The notes below the pieces were generated by a model. The model made no database searches. It worked only from the letters and a program-made list of their open reading frames with translations, and was not told the DNA's origin. The position numbers and the translations under genes are program-made. From contig CALXJL010000003.1 in the NCBI GenBank assembly GCA_944388615.1, positions 1 to 28,196 of the forward strand: DNA of 28,196 nucleotides, written 5' to 3'. Origin of the DNA: an uncultured Clostridia bacterium (lineage in GTDB: Bacteria; Bacillota; Clostridia; TANB77; CAG-508). The first letter of the stretch is position 1. Every line of letters begins with the position of its first letter. Below are positions 1 through 8,561 of the stretch, one piece after another.

Positions 1-313
1 CTTGATAAAAGCAATAATAAAAAATGATGCGATAATAGACACATCATTTACTGAATATGTACATCCAGTATTTTTTATTAGTATGGAATTAGGAGTACCT
101 TGCTTAATAGGAAATACATCTGACTTTTTTGAAGATGATAATGAACTAAAAAAATATGTTGTGACATTAGCAGAAGATAATCCAATTATAAATTCAGAAA
201 AAGTAATAGAAATGATAGAAAATAAAGAAAAGATTAAGGAATTGTATGTTAATTGGAAAAGGAAATATAATGAACAATCAAATGATACTATAAAAAAATT
301 TATTGAAAAATAA
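1..313 (+). CDS. Glycosyltransferase, C-terminal part only (cut by window edge)
   Basis: This is the last ~103 residues of a gene that begins before the window; the codon phase starts at base 2 and the stop is TAA at 311-313. It matches the C-terminus of the next gene: a T-E stretch, then a M-E-L-G-V-P-C-L-I-G-N segment equivalent to E-M-G-V-P-C-L-L-G-N in the neighbour, then an acidic helix ending in a Y-x-x-W-K motif. The two are therefore tandem paralogues, probably nucleotide-sugar-dependent GT-B transferases of the surface glycan. Where the neighbour has the second Glu of an E-x7-E pair, this copy has Ile, so donor binding may differ. The shown TTG at position 2 is not a real start. Family assignment is by similarity to the neighbour and by motif only. 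Confidence 0.75.
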   Translation, partial: LIKAIIKNDAIIDTSFTEYVHPVFFISMELGVPCLIGNTSDFFEDDNELKKYVVTLAEDNPIINSEKVIEMIENKEKIKELYVNWKRKYNEQSNDTIKKFIEK

Positions 314-350
314 AATGCAATGAGATAAATAATGAAGGGAAAGAATTAAA

Positions 351-1496
351 TTGCAAAAAGTAAAAAATTATATAAAGAGATTTTTTAAAAAAGATAGTTT
401 TATTTATAGAGGTATGAGCAAAATATATCATGTTTTGAGTACTCAAAAATATAAGATTACACATAGAAAAGAAGTAAAAAATCAAAATAAGAAATATGAT
501 CAAAGAGTAAATGATGCAGTAGAGTTTATAAAAAAGTACCAAGGTCAGCAATATATAGTATTTTATAATCCGACATGGCTTGGTGTTGCTGCATCAACAT
601 TAGGGCTTTTTAAAAATAATGTACCTCTAGAACAAGTATTAGGAAAGAGAAATATTAATAAAATAGCACAATCTGTTGTAGAGAACAATATAAAATGCGC
701 AATATTTAGCCAAATAGTTGATGGATGGACAGATATAATTGCAAGAATAAAAGAATTAAATCCTGAAATAGATATAAAAGTTATTTGGCATGGTAATTGT
801 TATGAATTTTTTTCAGATTATACTTGGAACTTAAATAAAGAAGTTATGGATTTATATAACAAAGAAAAAATAAACTGTTTTGCATTTGTTAGAAGTACAA
901 TGTATGAATTTTATAAAAAAGTTGGATTTAAGTGTTGCTATTTACAAAATAATGTACATAAGGATAATGCGGGGAAAATAGCGATAAATAATAACAAAAA
1001 AGTAAAAATAGGAATTTATAATGCGGATTCTAGAGAATTAAAAAATATATATACTGCTTTAAGTGCAATGAAATTAGTACCAAATGTGGTAGCAGATGTT
1101 GTTCCAATAAATGAAGGTGCTAAAAAGTTTACAGAAATACTAGAATTAGAAACAACAAGTATAGATGATTATATAGAAAATGAAAAACTAATGGAAAGAA
1201 TACAAAAAAATGATATAAATATTTATCCAACTTTTACAGAAAATGCACCAATGTTTCCTTTGGAAAGCTTTGAAATGGGAGTACCATGCTTGCTCGGAAA
1301 TAACAATGACTATTTTGTGGGAACACAGCTAGGACAATATGTGATTTTGGAAAAAGAAGATGATGCTGAGTATATTAAAAATAAAATCTTAACAGCAATA
1401 GATCATAGAGAAGAGATAATTAATTTATATAATGAATGGAAAAAAGATTTTGATATAAAATGTGAAAAATTAGTAAATGATTTTATTAATTTTTAG
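351..1496 (+). CDS. GT-B fold glycosyltransferase, tandem paralogue of the upstream gene
   Basis: A 381-residue protein, probably a cytoplasmic glycosyltransferase acting in assembly of the surface glycan repeat. The N-terminal ~60 residues are strongly basic; the body has alternating hydrophobic strands (for example I-V-F-Y-N-P-T-W near residue 70) typical of a Rossmann-like half. The C-terminal half carries E297 and E305 separated by seven residues and followed by G-V-P-C-L-L-G-N, the donor-binding layout of GT4-like enzymes. The start is TTG at 351, chosen because an AAGGGA ribosome binding site lies ten bases upstream at 335-340; ATG at 414 has no comparable site. It lies 37 bases after its truncated paralogue and 14 bases before the next glycosyltransferase, so it is operonic. 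Sugar donor and acceptor cannot be told from sequence. Confidence 0.8.
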   Translation: MQKVKNYIKRFFKKDSFIYRGMSKIYHVLSTQKYKITHRKEVKNQNKKYDQRVNDAVEFIKKYQGQQYIVFYNPTWLGVAASTLGLFKNNVPLEQVLGKRNINKIAQSVVENNIKCAIFSQIVDGWTDIIARIKELNPEIDIKVIWHGNCYEFFSDYTWNLNKEVMDLYNKEKINCFAFVRSTMYEFYKKVGFKCCYLQNNVHKDNAGKIAINNNKKVKIGIYNADSRELKNIYTALSAMKLVPNVVADVVPINEGAKKFTEILELETTSIDDYIENEKLMERIQKNDINIYPTFTENAPMFPLESFEMGVPCLLGNNNDYFVGTQLGQYVILEKEDDAEYIKNKILTAIDHREEIINLYNEWKKDFDIKCEKLVNDFINF

Positions 1497-1510
1497 GAAG
1501 AAGGAAGTAT

Positions 1511-2563
1511 ATGAAACCAAAAATAGCATTAATTTCTGATACAGATAATTGGGCTTTTTATAATAGGGCAGTTTTTTTAAAAGAAAGATTAAGCGAATAT
1601 TTTGATTTTACTATAATACCTACTACAACAGCGCTACACGATAATGTATTACAAACAATATTATTGGTACAAGATTGTGATTTAGTACATTTTTTTTGGA
1701 GAGGATTATTATTTTCATTATCGAATGATAACATTGTTTTTAAGAGAAATAACATAGACGTAAATGAATTTATAAAAGAAAAGTTTACTAATATAATAAA
1801 AACTACCTGTGTACCAGACCATGCTTTATTAGATGATGAAAATATAGAAAATAGCAAAAGAGTATTAAATTTAGTAGACAATTATTATGTTATGTCTGAA
1901 AAATTGCTAAATATATATAATAATTTAGGTTGTAAAAAACCTTATGGTGTAATAAGAGGCGGGGCTAATACAGACTTGTTTACTCCTGAAAATCTAGATA
2001 GATTTGATAATATAGAAAACAGGAAAATAATAATTGGTTGGAGTGGTAATAGTAAATGGGGAAACTGGGATGGCAAAGGAAATGGAGAAGATGTAAAAGG
2101 AGTTGACACTATATTAATTCCAGCAGTCCAGCAATTAAAACAAGAAGGTTATAATATTGAACTTAAATTAGCAGATAGAAGTATAAAATTTACTCCGATT
2201 GATGAAATGAAAGAATTTTACAATAGTATAGATTTATATGTTTGTGTATCTTCACAAGAAGGAGGACCAAATACAATACTAGAATCAATGTGTTGTGGAG
2301 TACCAATAATTTCAACTAATGTTGGTTTTGTGAAAGAGGTTTTAGGAGAAAGGCAATCTAATTTTATTATTAAGAAAATAATAATAGATAATGTTAAGAA
2401 CAAAATTAAAAAATTAATTAATAATAAAAAGATTTTTAAAGAATTATCAGATGAAAATTTAAAAGAAATTAATAAGTATAGTTATGATGTAATAGCAAAA
2501 CAATTTAAAGAATTTTTTGAAAAAGAATTAGAAAAAAGAGGGAAAGTTAATGAAAAAAAATAA
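1511..2563 (+). CDS. Family 4 glycosyltransferase
   Basis: A 350-residue glycosyltransferase of the GT-B fold. The clear signature is E250-G-G-P-N-T-I-L-E258 followed by S-M-C-C-G-V-P-I-I-S-T-N-V-G, the EX7E donor-phosphate motif and following loop of GT4 enzymes. A glycine-rich G-W-S-G-N-S-K-W-G-N segment near residue 177 marks the start of the C-terminal nucleotide-sugar domain. The N-terminal half begins with a beta strand (K-I-A-L-I-S-D) as expected, with no signal peptide or membrane segment. ATG is preceded by AAGGAAG. The last 14 bases overlap the start of the dehydrogenase gene, so translation of the two is probably coupled. It would add a hexose or derivative to a lipid-linked intermediate at the cytoplasmic face; the exact sugar is unknown. 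Confidence 0.88.
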   Translation: MKPKIALISDTDNWAFYNRAVFLKERLSEYFDFTIIPTTTALHDNVLQTILLVQDCDLVHFFWRGLLFSLSNDNIVFKRNNIDVNEFIKEKFTNIIKTTCVPDHALLDDENIENSKRVLNLVDNYYVMSEKLLNIYNNLGCKKPYGVIRGGANTDLFTPENLDRFDNIENRKIIIGWSGNSKWGNWDGKGNGEDVKGVDTILIPAVQQLKQEGYNIELKLADRSIKFTPIDEMKEFYNSIDLYVCVSSQEGGPNTILESMCCGVPIISTNVGFVKEVLGERQSNFIIKKIIIDNVKNKIKKLINNKKIFKELSDENLKEINKYSYDVIAKQFKEFFEKELEKRGKVNEKK

Positions 2564-3839
2564 TGTGAAAATAGGAGTTGTAGGATTAGGATATGTAGGT
2601 ATACCTTTAGCAATAATGTTTGACTCAAAATATGAAGTAATAGGGTTTGATTTAGATAGTAATAAAATTGGTATGTATAAAAATGGAATAGATGTAACTA
2701 GAGAAGTTGGAGATGAAAAAATTAGACAATCAGAAATTAAATTTACAGATAATGAAAAAGAATTATCAATTTGTGATGTCTTAATAGTGGCAGTACCAAC
2801 TCCTGTAGATGATAATAAAAATCCTGACTTACAACCTGTGATAGGTGCTAGTCAAACAATAGGAAGAAATATGAAAAAAGGTGCTATAGTAATATATGAA
2901 TCAACAGTATATCCTGGTTTAACAGAGGAAATATGCAAACCGGTATTAGAAGAAAATTCAAATATGAAATGTGGAGAAGAATTTAAGATTGCATATTCTC
3001 CAGAAAGAGTGAATCCAGGAGATAAAGTTCATAGAGTTGAAAATATCACAAAGATTGTATCAGGTATGGATGACGAGACTTTGGAAAAGGTTGCAAAATT
3101 ATATGAATCAGTATTAGAAAATGGTGTATATAGAGCATCATCAATAAAAGTAGCAGAAGCTGCAAAAGTAATTGAAAATAGTCAAAGAGATGTAAATATA
3201 GCATTTGCAAACGAAGTTGCAATAATGTGTAATAAATTAGGTATAGATACAAATGATGTTTTAGATGCTGCATCTAGTAAATGGAATTTCTTAAACTTTA
3301 GACCAGGATTAGTTGGAGGACATTGTATAGGAATAGATCCATATTATTTAATAAAAAAATCAGAAGAATTGGGATATAAACCTAGAATTTTAACAAGTGC
3401 AAGAGATGTTAATGAGAGTATAAGTGGTTTTATTGTACAAAATATTATTGATAAATTAGTATCAAGGGGAATTAAGCCAGAAGAAGCAAAAGTACAGATC
3501 CTAGGAGTAACTTTTAAAGAGAATGTTAATGATACTAGAAATTCTAAAGTGATAGATATAATAAAGCAGCTGAAAGAAGCAAAGGTACAAGTTTTTGCTA
3601 GAGATTGCTATGTATCTAAAGAAGAGATTGAAAAACATTATAATATAGAAATAGATGAAAATAAAGATAATGAATTAGTAGATATTCTTGTTGTAGCAGT
3701 AGCTCATGATGAATATAGAAAATTAAGTGCTACTCAATTAAATGAGATGTTAAATTCAACTAAAATTTTATTTGATATAAAAAATATTTACAAACCTGAA
3801 ATATTGGAAAAAGAAGGAATAGAATATTGGAGATTATAA
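2550..3839 (+). CDS. Nucleotide-sugar dehydrogenase (UDP-HexNAc 6-dehydrogenase type)
   Basis: A 429-residue member of the UDP-glucose/UDP-HexNAc dehydrogenase family, closest in pattern to the WbpA/WecC/TviB (VipA) group. These enzymes oxidise C6 of a UDP-sugar twice with NAD to give a uronic acid. Visible motifs: G12-L-G-Y-V-G17 for NAD, V-P-T-P-V-D-D, S-P-E-R-V-N-P-G-D-K-V-H, E-N-S-Q-R-D-V-N, and G-G-H-C259-I-G-I-D-P-Y-Y-L containing the catalytic cysteine. The C-terminal UDP-binding domain with F-K-E-N-V-N-D-T-R-N-S follows. Length is normal for the family. It implies an acidic aminosugar such as a HexNAcA in the polymer. The start overlaps the preceding glycosyltransferase. I leave the symbol empty because the GlcNAc versus GalNAc substrate is not resolvable here. 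Confidence 0.93.
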   Translation: MKKNNVKIGVVGLGYVGIPLAIMFDSKYEVIGFDLDSNKIGMYKNGIDVTREVGDEKIRQSEIKFTDNEKELSICDVLIVAVPTPVDDNKNPDLQPVIGASQTIGRNMKKGAIVIYESTVYPGLTEEICKPVLEENSNMKCGEEFKIAYSPERVNPGDKVHRVENITKIVSGMDDETLEKVAKLYESVLENGVYRASSIKVAEAAKVIENSQRDVNIAFANEVAIMCNKLGIDTNDVLDAASSKWNFLNFRPGLVGGHCIGIDPYYLIKKSEELGYKPRILTSARDVNESISGFIVQNIIDKLVSRGIKPEEAKVQILGVTFKENVNDTRNSKVIDIIKQLKEAKVQVFARDCYVSKEEIEKHYNIEIDENKDNELVDILVVAVAHDEYRKLSATQLNEMLNSTKILFDIKNIYKPEILEKEGIEYWRL

Positions 3840-3857
3840 TTCTATGGGGGAAATTAT

Positions 3858-4130
3858 ATGAGTGAATTAAGTGATTTACAAAAAGAAATAAACAATTTAA
3901 AGTTGAAGTCAAAAGGAATTGAACTAGAATATCAATATGTAAATGAATTGAAAGATAAGAAAATATTGAAATTACAAAATGATTTAAAAGAGGAAGAAGA
4001 AAAAAAAGAATATTATATAAAAGAGTTTGAAGAATGTGTAAAAAAAATGGATAACTATAAAAAAGAATTAGATATAATAAAGGCATCTAAGTGGTGGAAG
4101 TTTAGAGAGAAAATAAAAGGAAGAAAATAA
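3858..4130 (+). CDS. Small coiled-coil protein with basic aromatic tail
   Basis: A 90-residue protein with no recognised enzyme domain. Residues 1-70 are almost entirely Leu/Ile/Lys/Glu helix with heptad-like spacing and read as a coiled coil. The end has A-S-K-W-W-K-F-R-E-K-I-K, a tail also known from the C-termini of many Firmicutes glycosyltransferases and methyltransferases where it follows a similar coiled coil. It may be a free-standing scaffold or length-control/membrane-association element for the neighbouring transferases, or the surviving end of a larger enzyme. There is no signal peptide. ATG follows a G-rich GGGGGAA site, and the gene lies 18 bases after the dehydrogenase in the same operon. 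Function is unknown. Confidence 0.7.
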   Translation: MSELSDLQKEINNLKLKSKGIELEYQYVNELKDKKILKLQNDLKEEEEKKEYYIKEFEECVKKMDNYKKELDIIKASKWWKFREKIKGRK

Positions 4131-4176
4131 AAAGCTAGTATTTTGATAAAAAATATAGATAGGGTGTGAATATAAA

Positions 4177-5991
4177 ATGAGCTTAAATTATAAAAAAATT
4201 TTATTTATAGTCATAATATTTCTTTTTACATTATTTATATCAGTAAAGATAGTAGATATGATTTTGTATGATTATATGTTTGTTGTGAATATGACAGAAG
4301 AAAACTATAAAATTACAAATAGCTATGAAAATGGTATAGAGTTTAGTTTGCAAAAAGATGGGGAGTATTATTATGCTTATATCCCAGAACAAATTACAGG
4401 TAATAGTTTGAATCTGAAAATAAAATTAGATGAAGAAAATAAAAGAATAAATGAAGTAATATGCAATGATATAAAAATAGAAGATAAAAATATTATAAAA
4501 TTAACAGATTATAGCAAATATGATAGTAGTTATGAAAATATGCCTTTGTTTATAATAAATAGAAATTCTACTATTAAAATTTGTATAAGTATTGCATTAG
4601 CATTAGTAACAACCATAATAATTTTAGCAATTTGTTTAAAAGAAAAGAAAAACAATAATAACTTATTAGAACGTTTTACATATTCATCATCTTTTTTTAG
4701 GATACTAAATAAAAAAGACATTATTATATTAGCGATAATATTTTTGCTGATATCATTCATAACTGTAGGATGTGATGCAATAGTAATTGCCAATGTTGGA
4801 AATTTATTTGCTGAGAATATAGATATATATCAGCTACAAGTAAATTCTAAATTTATAACAGGAAGAGTATATGCTGAATTTCCATACAATCCTCTTATGC
4901 TATGCATATGGGGAGGAATTATGACATTATTTAGACCAATTACAAAAGCATTACCAATAATAGGAAACTTTCCATATTTTGAAGTAGCAATTTTAAAATT
5001 TTTTAGTTTAATATTTATTTTTTTAACAATAGGTTCAGTATTATCATTTCTTCTAGATAGGAAAATTATTAAAGAAAAAGATGCAAAATGGATTTATTAT
5101 TTAAGTCTATTTAATCCAGTTACATTTTATGTTGCATTGTTGTTTGTGCAGTTAGATGCATTAACTTTGTATTTAATTACTACTGGAGCATTGCTATTAA
5201 TGAATATAAACAAAGATGGTTTTTTGGGCATTTTGTTATTATCAATAGGTTTATTGCTTAAAATGCAAATTTTATTTTTAATACCAATTACAATAATAAT
5301 GATTTTATATATTATTTTTTCTTATAAAGATAAACTTTGTAATAAAATAATAAGAACAATAAAATGTGCTTTAATTTTTTTATGGATAGCCATAACATGT
5401 TTTGGAATACAATATCTACTAAAGACTCCATTTTACTATTTACAAAGTAATTTAGAACAATCTGAACGATTGTGGTATACAGTAATTCCATATACAAATT
5501 ATACATATTTATACGTTACATTAGGTGCTTTAGCAATAGCAATGATAATATTTCTATTAAATATTCATAGTAGAATAAAAAAAGAAAATATAATAATGTC
5601 AAGTATAATTTATTATGCAGTTATTATTTTCTTGTTTAGTTTTTCTATATTACCAACTCCATCTATTTATATTGCTACTCTAGGAGGTATAGTTATAGTA
5701 TTGGCATTAGAAAAAGATAGATTAAAGAATATAATTTTTATAATAATGTCAAGCTTAATAATTATTTGCCCAATGTTTTCAGACTATGGAGATATTTCAA
5801 AAATCATTAGAGGTCCAAATGAATCTGGGATTATAACAAATTATATAAAGAAGATGGAAGAAAAAGATTCAAAGAAAATTAATTCGATAACATTTACAAT
5901 ATCAGCAGTATCAATGCTAACATATGCTGTTTATATGGGAAAGAAATCGATTAAAGTATTAAGTGAGAAGGAGAGTAAAGAAAATGAATGA
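4177..5991 (+). CDS. GT-C-like multi-membrane glycosyltransferase with N-terminal extracytoplasmic domain
   Basis: A 604-residue integral membrane protein. One N-terminal helix (residues ~7-30) is followed by a ~95-residue hydrophilic domain predicted outside the cell, another helix (~132-152), and then roughly ten hydrophobic segments. The first loop of the polytopic part has C199-D200 at its membrane edge and then N-S-K-F-I-T-G-R-V-Y-A-E-F-P-Y-N-P-L, a layout resembling GT-C enzymes (GT87/PIG-M-like), which take sugar from a polyprenyl-phosphate donor and use an acidic residue in the first outer loop. Catalysis is inferred, not shown. It overlaps the UDP-galactopyranose mutase gene by eight bases, so the two are translationally coupled. 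The ribosome binding site (AGGGTGTGA) is modest. Confidence 0.7.
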   Translation: MSLNYKKILFIVIIFLFTLFISVKIVDMILYDYMFVVNMTEENYKITNSYENGIEFSLQKDGEYYYAYIPEQITGNSLNLKIKLDEENKRINEVICNDIKIEDKNIIKLTDYSKYDSSYENMPLFIINRNSTIKICISIALALVTTIIILAICLKEKKNNNNLLERFTYSSSFFRILNKKDIIILAIIFLLISFITVGCDAIVIANVGNLFAENIDIYQLQVNSKFITGRVYAEFPYNPLMLCIWGGIMTLFRPITKALPIIGNFPYFEVAILKFFSLIFIFLTIGSVLSFLLDRKIIKEKDAKWIYYLSLFNPVTFYVALLFVQLDALTLYLITTGALLLMNINKDGFLGILLLSIGLLLKMQILFLIPITIIMILYIIFSYKDKLCNKIIRTIKCALIFLWIAITCFGIQYLLKTPFYYLQSNLEQSERLWYTVIPYTNYTYLYVTLGALAIAMIIFLLNIHSRIKKENIIMSSIIYYAVIIFLFSFSILPTPSIYIATLGGIVIVLALEKDRLKNIIFIIMSSLIIICPMFSDYGDISKIIRGPNESGIITNYIKKMEEKDSKKINSITFTISAVSMLTYAVYMGKKSIKVLSEKESKENE

Positions 5992-7168
5992 TGTAATTAT
6001 AGTGGGAGCAGGATTTGCAGGAAGTGTTATAGCATGTGAATTAGCTAAGATAGGAAAAAAGGTTTTGGTTATAGAAAAAAGAGAACAAATTGGTGGCAAT
6101 ATGTATGAATATAGAGATACAAATGGAATACCAATTCACAAATATGGACCACATATATTTCATACAAATAATGAAGAAGTTTTTAAATACCTACAAAACT
6201 TTGCAGAATTTTTTAAATATGAACATAGAGTTTTGGGGAAAATTGATGGTGAACTAGTGCCAATTCCTTTCAATTTTACTTCTTTAGAAAAATTATTTTC
6301 AAAAGAAAAGGCTATAACAATTAAAAACAAATTATTAAGTAAGTATGACAAAGATACAAAAATATCAATATTAGATTTAATTAATGATGAGGATGAAGTT
6401 ATAAAAGAGTTTGGGCAATATGTATATGAAAAAGTATTTATTCACTATACTGCGAAACAGTGGGAAATACCTGTAGAAAAAGTTGATAGTTCTGTTATAA
6501 ATAGAGTTCCTGTTATGTTAGGGTATGATGATAGATATTTTCAAGATACTTATCAATATATGCCTAAAAATGGATTTACAGAAATTTTTAAAAATATGTT
6601 AAAAAGTGAAAATATAACTGTTGAATTAAAGCAAGATGCAGTAAATAGAATTAAAATAGATATAGATAGTAATAAGATTTTTTTGGATAATAAAGAGTTT
6701 CAAGGAACTTTAGTATATACTGGTGCAATAGATGAAATATTAGGATACAAGTTTGGAGAATTACCATATAGATCAATTAATCTAGTGTTTGAACAATATC
6801 AGAGTAATGAATATCAACCAGTGGCAGTTGTTAATTATCCAAACGAAGAAAAATTTACTAGAATAACAGAATTTAAGCATTTTTATCCAATGGACAAGGA
6901 ATTAAGAGAAAAAAATAAGACTACTATATTGAAAGAATATCCAATAATGTATAATAGAAAAGATCCAAAAAATCTAACACCGTATTATGTAATAACAAAT
7001 AATGATAATATAAAAAGATATGAACAATATAAAAATAGTGTAAAAGATATAAAAAATTTGTTCTTTTGTGGAAGATTAGCTGAATATAAATATTATAATA
7101 TGGATACTGTAATTGAGAGAGCTTTACAAGTAGTAAAAAAAATAGAAAATAATTGGGAGGAAAAATAA
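5984..7168 (+). CDS. glf: UDP-galactopyranose mutase
   Basis: A 394-residue flavoenzyme that interconverts UDP-galactopyranose and UDP-galactofuranose in the cytoplasm. The FAD-binding G8-A-G-F-A-G13 is at the N-terminus, followed by E-K-R-E-Q-I-G-G-N-M-Y and K-Y-G-P-H-I-F-H-T, both hallmarks of Glf. H-Y-T-A-K-Q-W-E and the C-terminal R-L-A-E-Y-K-Y-Y-N-M-D FAD segment are also present, and the length fits bacterial Glf. I chose ATG at 5984 rather than GTG at 5963 because an AGGAG site at 5969-5973 lies inside the longer version and is correctly spaced for 5984. The start overlaps the end of the preceding membrane protein by eight bases. It implies galactofuranose in the glycan made here. Confidence 0.95.
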   Translation: MNDVIIVGAGFAGSVIACELAKIGKKVLVIEKREQIGGNMYEYRDTNGIPIHKYGPHIFHTNNEEVFKYLQNFAEFFKYEHRVLGKIDGELVPIPFNFTSLEKLFSKEKAITIKNKLLSKYDKDTKISILDLINDEDEVIKEFGQYVYEKVFIHYTAKQWEIPVEKVDSSVINRVPVMLGYDDRYFQDTYQYMPKNGFTEIFKNMLKSENITVELKQDAVNRIKIDIDSNKIFLDNKEFQGTLVYTGAIDEILGYKFGELPYRSINLVFEQYQSNEYQPVAVVNYPNEEKFTRITEFKHFYPMDKELREKNKTTILKEYPIMYNRKDPKNLTPYYVITNNDNIKRYEQYKNSVKDIKNLFFCGRLAEYKYYNMDTVIERALQVVKKIENNWEEK

Positions 7169-7170
7169 AA

Positions 7171-7899
7171 ATGGAAAAAGATAATCTATATATTGTAATG
7201 CCTGCATATAATGAAGAAGAAAATATTGAAAGTGTTGTTAAAGAGTGGCATGAAGTAGTTGAAAAAATAGGAAATGATTCAAGATTATTAGTAGTGAATG
7301 ATGGAAGTAAAGATAATACATATAAAAAACTTTGTGAATTAAAAGAACAATATCCTTATTTGGAACCAGTTAATAAAACTAATAGTGGACATGGTGCAAC
7401 AGTATTATTTGCATATCAATATGCGTTAGATAAAAAAGCAGATTATATATTTCAAACAGATTCTGATGGACAAACATTGCCATCTGAATTTTGGAATTTT
7501 TGGAATGATAGATATAAACATGCAGCAATTATTGGACATAGAAATCATAGACAAGATGGATTTTCAAGGGTTTTTGTAACAAAAATTTTAAAATTTGTAT
7601 TATGGTGCATATTTGGTTTAAAAATTGCAGATGCTAATACACCATACAGATTGATGAAAAGAGAGACATTAGAAAAATATATAAAGAAAATCCCAGAAAA
7701 ATTTAATTTATCAAATGTTATGCTAACAGTGTTATTAATAGATAATAAAGAAGATGTAGAATTTAGACCAATTACTTTTAGACCTAGACAAGGTGGAGTA
7801 AATTCTATCAATTTCAAGAAAATAATAGGAATTGGTAAACAAGCAGTAAAAGACTTTAGAAGAATTAAAAAAGAAATGAAAAAAGTAAAGGTCCAATAG
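7171..7899 (+). CDS. Family 2 glycosyltransferase, dolichol-phosphate-mannose-synthase-like, soluble
   Basis: A 242-residue GT2 enzyme of the polyprenyl-phosphate glycosyltransferase (DPM1-like) type. It has the opening I-V-M-P-A-Y-N-E-E-E-N-I, V-V-N-D-G-S-K-D-N-T, an S-G-H-G-A loop and the metal-binding D97-S-D99-G-Q. It lacks the two C-terminal helices of GtrB, so it resembles single-domain DPM1 enzymes. Such proteins move a sugar from a nucleotide donor to undecaprenyl phosphate. ATG at 7171 is preceded by GGGAGG at 7155-7160; an in-frame TTG at 7153 would place that site inside the gene. It starts two bases after glf and is followed by a GtrA protein, the usual membrane partner of this class. 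Confidence 0.85.
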   Translation: MEKDNLYIVMPAYNEEENIESVVKEWHEVVEKIGNDSRLLVVNDGSKDNTYKKLCELKEQYPYLEPVNKTNSGHGATVLFAYQYALDKKADYIFQTDSDGQTLPSEFWNFWNDRYKHAAIIGHRNHRQDGFSRVFVTKILKFVLWCIFGLKIADANTPYRLMKRETLEKYIKKIPEKFNLSNVMLTVLLIDNKEDVEFRPITFRPRQGGVNSINFKKIIGIGKQAVKDFRRIKKEMKKVKVQ

Positions 7900-7929
7900 T
7901 AAATATAATACTAAAAACTAGGAGGAGTT

Positions 7930-8364
7930 ATGGTAAAGTATATAAAAACACTAGGTGAACTTTATAGGAAACATAAAGAAATAATAAATTATTTAATATT
8001 CGGAGGATTAACAACAGTTGTAAATTTTATTTCTTATTATATTGTTGCTAGAATAATAGGATTTGAAGAGATAGCAAGTAGTGGAATATCATGGTTTTGT
8101 GCGGTGTTGTTTGCATATATAACTAATAGATATTTAGTGTTTGAAAGTAAAACCCATGGAGTAAAAGATATATTAAAAGAGTTAGTTTCATTTTTCGCAT
8201 GTAGAATATTATCTGGACTGTTATGTGAAATAGGAGTTTTTGCATTTATGGTAAAGGTTTTGAATATTAATGATATAGTTGCAAAACTAATAACTCAAGT
8301 AATGGTAATTATTCTTAATTATATATTGAGTAAATGTGTTATTTTTAAAAAACTAGCTAACTAA
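7930..8364 (+). CDS. GtrA-family membrane protein
   Basis: A 144-residue protein with four hydrophobic segments (~20-42, 50-68, 84-108, 117-137) and the GtrA pattern: F-G-G-L-T-T-V-V-N-F near the N-terminus, N-R-Y-L-V-F after the second helix, and N-Y-I-L-S-K-C-V-I-F at the end. GtrA proteins are thought to flip, or help flip, polyprenyl-phosphate-linked sugars made by the adjacent GT2 enzyme. Here the GT2 at 7171 lies just upstream and a GtrB-type enzyme lies downstream. ATG at 7930 has a GGAGGAG site directly before it. This is the last gene of unit 1; a hairpin and a new promoter follow. Confidence 0.88.
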   Translation: MVKYIKTLGELYRKHKEIINYLIFGGLTTVVNFISYYIVARIIGFEEIASSGISWFCAVLFAYITNRYLVFESKTHGVKDILKELVSFFACRILSGLLCEIGVFAFMVKVLNINDIVAKLITQVMVIILNYILSKCVIFKKLAN

Positions 8365-8422
8365 TTCAATATTATATTATGAAATTATATATAACGAAAT
8401 CAATACTATTTAAATTTATGAC

Positions 8423-8467
8423 ATAAGAGATTTGAACTTTGAGAATTAAAATCAAAGTTCTTCTTAT
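8423..8467 (+). terminator. Hairpin between units 1 and 2, possible weak terminator
   Basis: GAACTTTGA (8434-8442) pairs perfectly with TCAAAGTTC (8452-8460) around a nine-base loop. Outer arms ATAAGA (8423-8428) and TCTTAT (8462-8467) can also pair after a small bulge. The 3' side is only moderately U-rich, so termination may be partial. The 197-base gap from 8365 to 8561 is the longest in this half of the locus. Confidence 0.45.
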
Positions 8468-8492
8468 ATAAAAGGAAATGAGTAGACGAGAA

Positions 8493-8522
8493 TTGACCTA
8501 TATTTTCTTGAGCACATATAAA
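8493..8522 (+). promoter_or_regulatory. Candidate promoter for unit 2
   Basis: TTGACC at 8493-8498 is followed, after 18 bases, by TATAAA at 8517-8522 (or ATATAA after 17). It lies about 40 bases before the GtrB-type gene and just after the hairpin, which fits an internal transcription start. Both boxes are one base off consensus. Confidence 0.45.
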
Positions 8523-8561
8523 CTACAAGCAATAAATATTTAAGAGAAGAGATGAAATTAA

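Noticed and set aside
3046..3273. Minus-strand 75-codon frame within the dehydrogenase gene
   Set aside because: Antisense shadow of a strongly conserved gene; the product is a Leu/His/Tyr repeat-like low-complexity sequence.
5963..5986. GTG start for UDP-galactopyranose mutase at 5963
   Set aside because: The AGGAG ribosome binding site for ATG 5984 would lie inside the longer version, and the extra seven residues are not typical before the FAD-binding strand.
7153..7173. TTG start for the GT2 enzyme at 7153
   Set aside because: It would overlap glf and place the GGGAGG site inside the gene; ATG 7171 is correctly spaced from it.
8478..8543. A 21-codon frame (M-S-R-R-E-L-T-Y...) before the GtrB-type gene, possible leader peptide
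   Set aside because: The AAGG site is only two bases from the ATG and the candidate promoter lies inside the frame; no sign of attenuation control.
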